Origin: Oscillospiraceae bacterium
GTDB lineage: Bacteria > Bacillota > Clostridia > Oscillospirales > Oscillospiraceae
NCBI GenBank assembly: GCA_009780435.1
Contig: WRAB01000020.1
Coordinates: 1 to 37,294, forward strand
DNA length: 37,294 nt
Direction: 5' to 3'
Shown here: positions 16,191-23,022 of the stretch, piece after piece
Layout of the letters: the number at the start of each line of letters is the position of its first letter
Numbering within the stretch: the stretch's first letter is position 1
Translations under genes and position numbers: made by a program
The notes under the pieces: generated by a model
Told to the model about the DNA's origin: nothing
Databases searched by the model: none
Seen by the model: the letters and a program-made list of their open reading frames with translations, nothing else

Positions 16191-17337
16191 AGTCATGAGC
16201 ATCTTCGGCACCCGGCCCGAGGCCATTAAAATGGCCCCTCTGCTCTTAGAACTCTCACGCCGGGACGAGATCGAATCCATCTGTTGTCTCACCGCCCAGC
16301 ACCGAGAGATGTTGGACGGTGTCATGCATCTCTTTGATATCAAGGCCCAGTACGATCTCAATATCATGGAGCCGGGCCAGACCCTTGCCACCATTACCAC
16401 AAAAGCCTTAAACGGCCTGGGTGCCGTCCTGGAGACCGCAGTGCCGGATCTAGTCCTCGTCCACGGCGACACCACTACCACCTTTGCCGGAGCCCTCTCG
16501 GCCTTTTACAACCGGATTCCCGTGGGTCACGTAGAGGCGGGCCTGCGCTCGGGTGACCTCTACTCCCCCTACCCGGAGGAGCTCAACCGGAAATTGACGA
16601 GCCAGATCGCCGCCCTCCACTTCGCGCCCACGGCACGAAACGCAGACAATCTCCGGCGGGAAGGCATCACAGACGGCGTGTTCGTCACAGGCAACACAGT
16701 GATCGACGCTATGGCATACACCGTCCCCCGCTTCTCAGGCACTTTCGGCAGCGAGATCGATCAGATCGACTGGGGCAGGCGAAAGGTCGTCGCCCTCACC
16801 TGCCATCGACGGGAGAATTACGGCGAACCCATGACCCAGATTTTTACCGCCGTCAAAACCTTGGTCGAGCGGCACTCGGACGTAGAAGTGGTCTATCCCG
16901 TCCATTTGAGTCCGGCCGTCCAAGGCGCGGCCCGGTCAATTTTAGGCGGCGTAGATCGGATTCATCTGATCCATCCCTTAGACACCGTCCAAATGCACGC
17001 CCTGCTATCCCGGTGCCATCTGGTGCTGACCGATTCCGGCGGCATCCAAGAGGAGGCCCCGGCCCTGGGCAAGCCCGTTTTAGTCCTCCGCCGGGAGACC
17101 GAGCGCCCGGAGGCCTGCGATGCCGGCACTGTGCGTTTGGCCGGTGTCTCCGGCCCGGACATCCTGGAACTGGCTGAAGAATTGTTGACCGACCAAAACG
17201 CTTATCAAGCCATGGCCCAGGCCGTAAATCCCTATGGTGACGGCACGGCATCTCGGCGAATCGCTGACGCCATCTTATGGCACTTCGGAAAACAATCCGA
17301 AAAACCGGCGGATTTTTCCCCCGGCTCTGACCGATAG
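16177..17337 (+). CDS. mnaA: UDP-N-acetylglucosamine 2-epimerase (non-hydrolysing) MnaA/WecB
   Basis: It interconverts UDP-GlcNAc and UDP-ManNAc in the cytoplasm, giving the ManNAc used in teichoic acid linkage units and other polymers. It has 386 residues with the GT-B fold typical of the family: SIFGTRPEAIKMAPL at 8-22, VHGDTTTTFAGALSAF at about 94-109, HVEAGLRSGDLYSPYPEE at about 117-134, TCHRRENYGEP, and the UDP-binding DSGGIQEEAPALGKPVLVLR near 287-306. GGAGGGAG lies just upstream of the ATG inside the end of tagO. Its overlap with tagO suggests coordinated production. No tagA or UDP-ManNAc dehydrogenase is in the window, so the final polymer is uncertain. Confidence 0.96.
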   Translation: MGRIKVMSIFGTRPEAIKMAPLLLELSRRDEIESICCLTAQHREMLDGVMHLFDIKAQYDLNIMEPGQTLATITTKALNGLGAVLETAVPDLVLVHGDTTTTFAGALSAFYNRIPVGHVEAGLRSGDLYSPYPEELNRKLTSQIAALHFAPTARNADNLRREGITDGVFVTGNTVIDAMAYTVPRFSGTFGSEIDQIDWGRRKVVALTCHRRENYGEPMTQIFTAVKTLVERHSDVEVVYPVHLSPAVQGAARSILGGVDRIHLIHPLDTVQMHALLSRCHLVLTDSGGIQEEAPALGKPVLVLRRETERPEACDAGTVRLAGVSGPDILELAEELLTDQNAYQAMAQAVNPYGDGTASRRIADAILWHFGKQSEKPADFSPGSDR

Positions 17338-17372
17338 ACTATTAATAATCCTGGGCGAAGGAGGCACAGATT

Positions 17373-18125
17373 ATGAAACGACGCGATAAACGGATTTATA
17401 TCATAGCCGCGCTTTTGGTAGTTGTGGTCGCCCTGCTTCTTGCCCTCTATCTGTTCCCCGGCACCATAGTGCCACGGGTCGATCTGGCAGATCAAGGCCC
17501 CGGAGGCGATGGAACCGGCCTCCCCGGTCACCCCGCCCTCCACGTAGAGATTACCCGCTATAATGTCCAGAATGTCCTGGCCACTTTGTACCGGGCGGAC
17601 TACTATGTCCGCGAGATCCGTCAAACCCGGTTCTGGTCTGACGGGGCGGGTTCCGCCTCCACCACGGCGGAGATCTGGGCCACCCCCGACGTCCTGCGAA
17701 TCCGGTGGGCCAATGGGGAAAATATGATCCTCTCCCACGACACCTACACCCTCTGGCACGAGGGCCGCGCTCCCATCACCCGCCCTGTGACGGCGGCAAT
17801 GGGGGAGAGCCTCACTCATATCCTCGACGAGTTCCAGGGCATCCCCAGTTATGAGGCCCTTCTGGAACTCGATCCGGAGCAGATCATCCGGGCGGGCTAT
17901 ACCCGAAAACCCGTGGGCGATTCTGAGCGCTACGTCATCTTTCTGTCCGTCCAAACCAGCTCTCTCGGCTATGTGGACTACTACTACATCGAATTGGACT
18001 CCGGTCTCCTGGTGGAAATGGAGACCTGGGACGGTTCTACCCTGGTCTATCACATCGAGACAATCCGCCTGGACTTGTCCGCTCCACCGGAAGATGTGTT
18101 TCTTCTGCCGGAGCGAAGATCCTAG
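17373..18125 (+). CDS. Membrane-anchored extracytoplasmic protein of unknown function
   Basis: The 250-residue protein has a short basic N-terminus (MKRRDKR), one hydrophobic segment at about 8-28 (IYIIAALLVVVVALLLALYLF) and a Gly/Pro-rich linker. The external domain (about 55-245) is rich in beta strands, with LRIRWANGENMILSHDTYTLWHEG and YYYIELDSGLLVEMETWDGSTLVYHI. This pattern recalls the LolA/LppX-like or DUF4367-type sigma-anchored folds, but I cannot assign it. AAGGAGG lies nine bases before the ATG. It is the last gene of the aminotransferase-trpS-tagO-mnaA run, so a cell-envelope role is a reasonable inference. Its stop shares the four bases CTAG with the stop of the facing gene. Confidence 0.8.
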   Translation: MKRRDKRIYIIAALLVVVVALLLALYLFPGTIVPRVDLADQGPGGDGTGLPGHPALHVEITRYNVQNVLATLYRADYYVREIRQTRFWSDGAGSASTTAEIWATPDVLRIRWANGENMILSHDTYTLWHEGRAPITRPVTAAMGESLTHILDEFQGIPSYEALLELDPEQIIRAGYTRKPVGDSERYVIFLSVQTSSLGYVDYYYIELDSGLLVEMETWDGSTLVYHIETIRLDLSAPPEDVFLLPERRS

Positions 18126-18508
18126 GCCTCCTCCTCCTCCTTCTTTAGTAGTGGCCGCACCCAGATAAAAATGAGTACACCTAAGATGATGAGCATGTCA
18201 TCGTCGTCGCCTTCCAAGAAAAGATAGATCAGCACCAAAATGAGGAGGATATCGCCCAGGTCAATGCCACCAGGCAGTTTGTCCCGGATGCCCCGGCGGA
18301 GATTGCCCGGCAGGTGGAATAGGGCATTTAAGTCGAACTTGGGTTTTTCCGCCTCCGCTTCCGGGGGCGGCGCTTCGTTTTGACGCCTGTCCTCTGTGGG
18401 CTCCGGCTCTGGAGATACCGGGGGAGGCGGTGGAGGTTCTGACCGGATGTCGTCCATGTCCTCCACCCGGTAGAACTTCCCCGTGTTGCCGATGTATCGG
18501 TTGTACAC
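18122..18508 (-). CDS. Uncharacterised proline-rich protein with C-terminal membrane hairpin
   Basis: The 128-residue protein has three parts. A short N-terminus contains the motif RYIGNTGKFYRVEDMD. A linker at about 24-55 is rich in Pro and Glu. A C-terminal region has two hydrophobic segments (LGDILLILVLIYLFLE and MLIILGVLIFIWV) split by an acidic GDDDD turn and closed by KKEEEEA, so a membrane hairpin is likely. It starts with GTG at 18508 after AGGTGAGG, six bases beyond the preceding gene's stop. I recall similarly built protein pairs in gut Clostridia but no known function. Confidence 0.75.
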   Translation of the reverse strand: MYNRYIGNTGKFYRVEDMDDIRSEPPPPPPVSPEPEPTEDRRQNEAPPPEAEAEKPKFDLNALFHLPGNLRRGIRDKLPGGIDLGDILLILVLIYLFLEGDDDDMLIILGVLIFIWVRPLLKKEEEEA

Positions 18509-18514
18509 GCGACC

Positions 18515-18880
18515 TCACCTCCCTTTGGACTCCTCCGAAAACACTGCCTTTGCCACACGTACCATCTGAGCGATGGTGATGGCCTGTTTTAGCTGGTTTT
18601 TCCGCTCTTCTTTCAGGTGTGGTGTCATGGCCTGCAGTAAGGCCGCGGAGCCGATCCCGCCGGCTAAGACCCCCGCCAGTTTTTTCATCAGATCCGGATC
18701 TAAACCGCCGAGGAGTCCCTCCAGGTTCAGGCCGCTTCCGGAGGTGGGGGCTTGCGCCTCGCCTTGGGTCGGACCGGGATCAGCGCTCCCTCCCATGAGG
18801 CTCTGGGCGAGGGCCATAATCTTTTCCATCTCTTGGGGATTGTTTAAAATCCCGCTGATTTTTTCCTCCAATTCGCCCAT
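18515..18880 (-). CDS. Uncharacterised helical protein of a three-gene cluster
   Basis: This 121-residue protein starts with an amphipathic region (LEEKISGILNNPQEMEKIMALAQSLM), then a low-complexity Gly/Ser/Pro linker, then a helical C-terminal half with LDPDLMKKLAGVLAG, LLQAMTPHLKEERKNQLKQAI and IAQMVRVAKAVF. There is no signal peptide or convincing membrane span. The N-terminal pattern resembles the 82-residue upstream protein in being a short helical bundle. It is 22 bases downstream of that gene and six bases upstream of the membrane-hairpin gene, so co-expression is likely. The function is unknown. Confidence 0.75.
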   Translation of the reverse strand: MGELEEKISGILNNPQEMEKIMALAQSLMGGSADPGPTQGEAQAPTSGSGLNLEGLLGGLDPDLMKKLAGVLAGGIGSAALLQAMTPHLKEERKNQLKQAITIAQMVRVAKAVFSEESKGR

Positions 18881-18902
18881 TGGTCTGCCCCCGTGTCACC
18901 CA

Positions 18903-19151
18903 TTACTTGCTGATCATATTTTGAATTTTCCCGATGAGCCTAGCCCCTTCCTCTGTGCGCATCAGGTTGTCAAAGGTGTTCTTCAAAGTTGATAGGTCTC
19001 CTTCGGCCACGGCCTGTTTTAACTTGTTGGACTCCTGTTCCATGATGGACTTGACCCGTTGTCCGTCTTTGGAACCCACGAGATTATCTAAATCTGCGCT
19101 ACGGGCCGCTGCTACTCTCTGGGCCTCATTTATGTCGATATTCGGTTTCAT
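18903..19151 (-). CDS. Small uncharacterised helical protein, first gene of the cluster
   Basis: The product is 82 residues, all helical and charged: INEAQRVAAARSADLDNLVG, then KDGQRVKSIMEQESNKLKQAVAEGD and LSTLKNTFDNLMRTEEGARLIGKIQ. The S/T-x-E/D-G-x-x-L/V pattern occurs twice (SKDGQRV and TEEGARL), suggesting a short internal repeat. The ATG at 19151 is chosen because GGAGG lies five bases upstream; a longer frame to 19193 has no such site. It diverges from the phosphoesterase gene, with 65 bases between the starts. I do not recognise a named family. Confidence 0.72.
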   Translation of the reverse strand: MKPNIDINEAQRVAAARSADLDNLVGSKDGQRVKSIMEQESNKLKQAVAEGDLSTLKNTFDNLMRTEEGARLIGKIQNMISK

Positions 19152-19216
19152 ATGTTCCTCCATATCTGCTGATCTGCTCCAGTATATGTACAAATCCGTA
19201 AGAGGTGACCTTCTTC

Positions 19217-19681
19217 ATGAATATTTTGGTCTTTTCCGACTCCCATGGCAATACCGCCCCCATGATAGAAGCCATTCGGCGAGAGACGCCAGACTTGATC
19301 CTCCACCTGGGGGATCACGATCGAGATACCCAGGCGCTCACGACAGAATTCCCTCCAATCCCCTTCCGGGTGGTGCGGGGCAACTGTGATCTCGGCTCTC
19401 GCAATCCGGTGCTGGATACCTTTGAACTCCAGGGACAGCGGATTGTTATGACCCACGGCCATGTGCAAAATGTGAAATTTGGGTACGCCGCCCTGTTGGA
19501 TATGGGCTATGGAGCCGGGGCTGATATCCTCTTGTTTGGTCACACCCATGTCCCCTATTACGAGATCGCGGCCAACATGCACGTCATAAACCCAGGTAGT
19601 GCGGGAACGGGCCGCCAAAAATCCTGTGCCCTCCTCCGGTTGACTATCGAGGGTGTGACTTGTCAACATCTGTCCCTGTAA
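19217..19681 (+). CDS. YfcE/MJ0936-type metallophosphoesterase
   Basis: This is a 154-residue calcineurin-like phosphodiesterase. The metal-binding motifs are in order: D-x-H in VFSDSHGN at 5-12, GDHD at about 33-36, GNCD at about 59-62, a histidine in MTHGH, and GHTH in LLFGHTHVP. NPGSAGTGR near the end is typical of the YfcE group. These enzymes hydrolyse phosphodiester bonds in vitro but the cellular substrate is not established. ATG at 19217 follows AGAGGTGA by eight bases; a GTG at 19205 is an in-frame alternative. It ends 29 bases before a strong terminator and seems to be a single-gene unit. Confidence 0.92.
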   Translation: MNILVFSDSHGNTAPMIEAIRRETPDLILHLGDHDRDTQALTTEFPPIPFRVVRGNCDLGSRNPVLDTFELQGQRIVMTHGHVQNVKFGYAALLDMGYGAGADILLFGHTHVPYYEIAANMHVINPGSAGTGRQKSCALLRLTIEGVTCQHLSL

Positions 19682-19710
19682 GCAGTGTATGCCCGGATCA
19701 GGGCGCACAT

Positions 19711-19750
19711 AACCCCGGCGTTGCTGTTGCAATGCCGGGGTTATCTTATG
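19711..19750 (+). terminator. Rho-independent terminator of the phosphoesterase gene
   Basis: AACCCCGGC (19711-19719) pairs with GCCGGGGTT (19734-19742). The stem continues inward through a G-T pair and TTG/CAA to a six-base loop. The tail TATCTTAT is only moderately T-rich. Confidence 0.8.
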
Positions 19751-19857
19751 AATTATCTAAAATTATCATTAGCGTGCTCAAATAACGATTGTCTCTATCG
19801 TCATCATCTGCGATTAGCATATTTAAGTGTATTCAAATTGTAGTTTCATCATCCTTT

Positions 19858-19893
19858 TGGCGCAAGATGCGGAGAGGGCCTAGCCTTGCGCCA
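19858..19893. promoter_or_regulatory. 9-bp inverted repeat overlapping the proB promoter
   Basis: TGGCGCAAG (19858-19866) and CTTGCGCCA (19885-19893) are perfect reverse complements separated by 18 bases. The right arm covers the -35 element of the proB promoter, so this is a candidate operator. A hairpin in an upstream transcript is the other reading. Confidence 0.45.
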
Positions 19894-19915
19894 GTCGGTG
19901 GGGATGTGCTATACT
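19886..19915 (+). promoter_or_regulatory. proBA promoter
   Basis: TTGCGC (19886-19891), an 18-base spacer and TATACT (19910-19915) with extended -10 TGC lie about 90 bases upstream of proB. The region from 19751 to 19857 is AT-rich and I see no gene or other element in it. Confidence 0.6.
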
Positions 19916-20004
19916 GGTGCAAACCGTGATACCACCAGCCATCTCTCTGGCATCAGCCGGACAAGAAAGAGACAAGAAAAAAACCATCATAGGAGCTGAT
20001 CCCC

Positions 20005-20811
20005 ATGGAACAAACAAACAGGCGCATCACAGTAAAGGTCGGCACCTCTACCCTGACCCACGCAAACGGCACCCTCAATCTCCGCCGTATGGAGCATTTG
20101 GTGCGCATCCTCTCCGATCTCAAACATGCGGGCAGCGATGTGATTCTGGTCACCTCTGGGGCCATCGCCGTTGGGGTACATAAATTGCGAATGCCGGAGC
20201 GCCCCACGGCACTGCCCCTCAAGCAGGCGGCAGCGGCGGTGGGCCAGTGCGAGCTCATGCACCTATACGATAAATTCTTCAGCGAATACAGCGTCCCTGT
20301 GGCCCAGATCCTCTTGACCCGGGACGACGTGGAGCAACCCACTGTGCGGGAAAACCTCCTCAACACCTTCCATGCCATCTTAGAGCTGGGCGCGCTCCCC
20401 ATCGTCAACGAGAACGACTCTGTGAGCCACGAGGAGATCGAGTCAAAGGATCACATTTTCGGCGACAACGATACCCTGTCTGCCGTGGTGGCGGATATGT
20501 GCGGTGCAGACACCCTGGTTCTACTCAGCGATATTGACGGACTGTACGACGGGGACCCTCGGACGAATCCCGACGCCCGTCTGATCCCGGAAGTCCGAGC
20601 CATTGATGATACCCTCCGCGCCCTGGCCAGCGGAGCCGGATCCAGTCGCGGCACCGGCGGGATGATTACCAAACTGGCGGCGGCGGATATCTGTCTGCGC
20701 AGCGGCATCGACATGATCATCGCCAACGGCACCTCACCCGAGTTGCTCTATTCTCTCGTGGACGGCGTACCATTTGGCACGCTCTTTACGGCGAAGCCGG
20801 AGGCAAAATAG
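20005..20811 (+). CDS. proB: Glutamate 5-kinase ProB, short form without PUA domain
   Basis: It phosphorylates glutamate to gamma-glutamyl phosphate, the first step of proline synthesis. The 268-residue protein carries only the amino-acid kinase domain: TVKVGTSTLT at 9-18, VTSGAIAVG, PIVNENDSVS, FGDNDTLSAVVA, LLSDIDGLYDGDPR and GTGGMITKLAAA. The C-terminal PUA domain found in E. coli ProB (367 residues) is absent; short forms are known in other bacteria. The ribosome site before 20005 (AGGAGCTGAT) is good. proA follows after 36 bases with its own AAAGGAGG, so the pair forms a proBA operon. proC is not in the window. Confidence 0.96.
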   Translation: MEQTNRRITVKVGTSTLTHANGTLNLRRMEHLVRILSDLKHAGSDVILVTSGAIAVGVHKLRMPERPTALPLKQAAAAVGQCELMHLYDKFFSEYSVPVAQILLTRDDVEQPTVRENLLNTFHAILELGALPIVNENDSVSHEEIESKDHIFGDNDTLSAVVADMCGADTLVLLSDIDGLYDGDPRTNPDARLIPEVRAIDDTLRALASGAGSSRGTGGMITKLAAADICLRSGIDMIIANGTSPELLYSLVDGVPFGTLFTAKPEAK

Positions 20812-20847
20812 GAGAAGCCTATTCTATCACCAAAAGGAGGCTCTACC

Positions 20848-22092
20848 ATGCAGTTACACCAACAGGCCGCATCGGCCAAATCCGCCGCCGTGGCCCTGGC
20901 CACAGCCGGGACGGCACAGAAAAACATCGCCCTTGCGGCCATTGCAGCCGCCTTGGATGCAAATCGCGCCACTATTCTGGCCGCCAACGAGAAGGATATT
21001 GCCGCCGCCCAAGAATCCGGTATGGCCTCCGCCATGTTGGATCGCCTGACCCTCACCGACGCCCGGATCTCCGGCATGATCTCCGGCGTAGAGGATGTCA
21101 TCGCCTTAGACGATCCCGTGGGGGCGTTTCTCCACATGTCCAAACGGCCCAACGGGCTCGTCATCGGCAGAAAACGGGTTCCTCTGGGGGTGGTGGCCAT
21201 CATCTATGAATCCCGGCCCAATGTGACGGTAGATGCGGCGGCCCTCTGCCTCAAGGCGGGCAACGCCGCCATCCTCCGGGGCGGGAAAGAGGCCATCCAT
21301 ACCAATCTGGCCCTGGCCCAGCTCATGCGAGATGCCCTGGCCGAGACCGCTCTGCCAGAAGATGCCGTTCACCTGATATCGGACACTAGCCGGGAAAGTG
21401 CCGTCACACTCATGGGGCTGACGGAATATATTGACGTACTCATCCCCCGGGGTGGTGCCGGACTCATCCGCTCCGTGGTGGAGAACGCCAAAGTCCCGGT
21501 CATTGAGACGGGCGTGGGCAACTGCCACGTCTACATTGACGCCGATGCCGATCTGGACATGGGGGCCGCCATTATCGGGAACGCCAAATGCTCCCGTCCC
21601 TCTGTCTGCAATGCGGCGGAAACCCTCCTGGTACACAGCGCCGTGGCCATCCAATTTTTACCTAAGGCGGCCGCCCTATTGAATCACTACAGCGTCCAAC
21701 TCCGGGGGGACGATGAAACCCAGCGCATCTTGGGAGATTGTGTAATCCCCGCCACAGAAGAAGACTACGACACGGAATTTTTAGATTATATCCTGGCCGT
21801 CAAAGTGGTGGATTCTATAGACGAGGCCATCGCCCACATCCGCCGCCACGGCTCCGGCCACTCTGAGTGTATCGTCACAGAGAACTATACCAACGCCCAG
21901 CGGTTCTTAGACGAAGTAGATGCGGCGGCGGTCTACGTCAACGCCTCCACCCGTTTCACCGACGGCGGCATGTTCGGTCTGGGTGCCGAGATTGGTATCT
22001 CCACCCAGAAAATGCACGCCCGCGGCCCTATGGGGCTGCAGGAGTTGACTTCTACAAAGTTTGTGGTCTACGGCAACGGGCAAATCCGGTAA
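20848..22092 (+). CDS. proA: Gamma-glutamyl phosphate reductase ProA
   Basis: It reduces gamma-glutamyl phosphate to glutamate semialdehyde with NADPH, the second step of proline synthesis. The 414-residue length is standard. It has the family segments IYESRPNVTVDAAALCLK, ILRGGKEAIHTN, LIPRGGAGLI and VIETGVGNCHVYIDADADL. The catalytic cysteine is C254 in KCSRPSVCNAAET, followed by HSECIVTEN and NASTRFTDGGMFGLGAEIGISTQK. AAAGGAGG lies ten bases before the ATG. It ends just before a bidirectional terminator, and nothing is odd about it. Confidence 0.97.
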   Translation: MQLHQQAASAKSAAVALATAGTAQKNIALAAIAAALDANRATILAANEKDIAAAQESGMASAMLDRLTLTDARISGMISGVEDVIALDDPVGAFLHMSKRPNGLVIGRKRVPLGVVAIIYESRPNVTVDAAALCLKAGNAAILRGGKEAIHTNLALAQLMRDALAETALPEDAVHLISDTSRESAVTLMGLTEYIDVLIPRGGAGLIRSVVENAKVPVIETGVGNCHVYIDADADLDMGAAIIGNAKCSRPSVCNAAETLLVHSAVAIQFLPKAAALLNHYSVQLRGDDETQRILGDCVIPATEEDYDTEFLDYILAVKVVDSIDEAIAHIRRHGSGHSECIVTENYTNAQRFLDEVDAAAVYVNASTRFTDGGMFGLGAEIGISTQKMHARGPMGLQELTSTKFVVYGNGQIR

Positions 22093-22104
22093 CCACATAC
22101 AGCA

Positions 22105-22141
22105 AAAAGGCATCCTACACAGCTTGTGCAGGATGCCTTTT
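22105..22141. terminator. Bidirectional terminator between proA and the facing membrane gene
   Basis: AAAAGGCATCCT (22105-22116) pairs perfectly with AGGATGCCTTTT (22130-22141), followed inward by an A/C mismatch and CAC/GTG. The A and T ends suit both converging genes. Confidence 0.92.
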
Positions 22142-22149
22142 ATTGTTCT

Positions 22150-22785
22150 TTATTGCAATGGAGAACCACAATACTCACATTCGCCAACTTGCGCAGACAC
22201 TCTCTTATTTGCGCCACAGCCGTTACAGGCGACCACCCGCTCTTGTGCCTGCGCAACGGGTGCCTCCGGCACTGGAGGCGTTTCTGGCTCTCTGGGAGGA
22301 GGTGGGGCTTTCGCCAAGTGAATCTCTCTGCTCTCTGTATCAATATGTGCATCTACAAGGAACCCGAGGTCAATCATTTGCTGCAAATCGCTCACCGCGA
22401 CGGCATAGGCCACCCCCATGGCAGATGCGATGGCGTCAATCGACTTCTGCCCCTCGTTTGCAATGATCGCAATGTATTTTCTATATCTCGTCCCGGTGAG
22501 CTTCATTCTTTTGGATACCTCATTGATCCAAATCCCGCCACCGAGCCACGTTGCAGATATGACAAAACCACTTGGCATACCTCCTGAAATTGAAGCAAGT
22601 AGCCCTATGGCGCCCAGACTCATGAGTACAAAAGATGCGGCGGCAGGTGTTTTTCCGCTTGTGAGCGGAACGCTTTTATCCGTGCGTATTTTTCTGAATA
22701 AAAAAATTAAACCGAATGGCCCAAGTAGAATCAGCAAAAAGATGACCAACCCCCAGGGCATGGATTTTTTCGTGGTGGATGGCAT
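22150..22785 (-). CDS. Membrane protein with winged-helix-like region and C-terminal zinc ribbon
   Basis: The 211-residue protein has hydrophobic segments at about 10-31, 48-66 and 70-88, then a soluble helical region (about 99-155: RYRKYIAIIANEGQKSIDAIASAMGV, then LQQMIDLGFLVDAHID). That region looks like a winged-helix or PCI-type fold. A proline-rich linker leads to a zinc ribbon (CNGCG, then CEYCG at about 187-207). GGAGGGAG precedes the ATG. It is divergent from the SPFH/zinc-ribbon gene, and similar pairs occur elsewhere in Firmicutes as far as I recall. The two may form a membrane-associated complex. A precise function cannot be given. Confidence 0.78.
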   Translation of the reverse strand: MPSTTKKSMPWGLVIFLLILLGPFGLIFLFRKIRTDKSVPLTSGKTPAAASFVLMSLGAIGLLASISGGMPSGFVISATWLGGGIWINEVSKRMKLTGTRYRKYIAIIANEGQKSIDAIASAMGVAYAVAVSDLQQMIDLGFLVDAHIDTESREIHLAKAPPPPREPETPPVPEAPVAQAQERVVACNGCGANKRVSAQVGECEYCGSPLQ

Positions 22786-22815
22786 TTATACTCTCCCTCC
22801 GCAATCTATATAAAA

Positions 22816-22844
22816 AATATAACATGAAAAATGTAAAAAAACAA
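22816..22844 (-). promoter_or_regulatory. Possible promoter of the membrane/zinc-ribbon gene
   Basis: On the minus strand TTGTTT (22839-22844), a 17-base spacer and TATATT (22816-22821) with extended -10 TGT stand about 30 bases from the start codon. The -35 is weak. Confidence 0.4.
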
Positions 22845-22921
22845 CCTTCTCCAGCAATTCCATATTGACTTTTCGGAGAACCTGTGTTGAAATTGTATAT
22901 ATTACTTTGAAGCGCATTACT

Positions 22922-22950
22922 GTGTCTCCCCGCCTACGGCGGGGAGACAC
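22922..22950. repeat. 13-bp perfect hairpin in divergent intergenic region
   Basis: The stem is 22922-22934 with 22938-22950 around a three-base loop (TAC); the arms read GTGTCTCCCCGCC and GGCGGGGAGACAC. It is followed by A-rich rather than T-rich DNA on the plus strand, so it is not a terminator for either divergent gene. It may lie in the SPFH gene leader or be a repeat insertion. Confidence 0.85.
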
Positions 22951-23022
22951 GAAAAAACATGTTCTTACTTTTTAGCGCAAGAGTAATAGATATAGACATC
23001 ATCTGAAGGGAGATATGAGCAT

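Noticed and set aside
20005-20811. proB missing the PUA domain as a truncation
   Set aside because: The kinase domain is complete, the stop is natural and short glutamate kinases are known.
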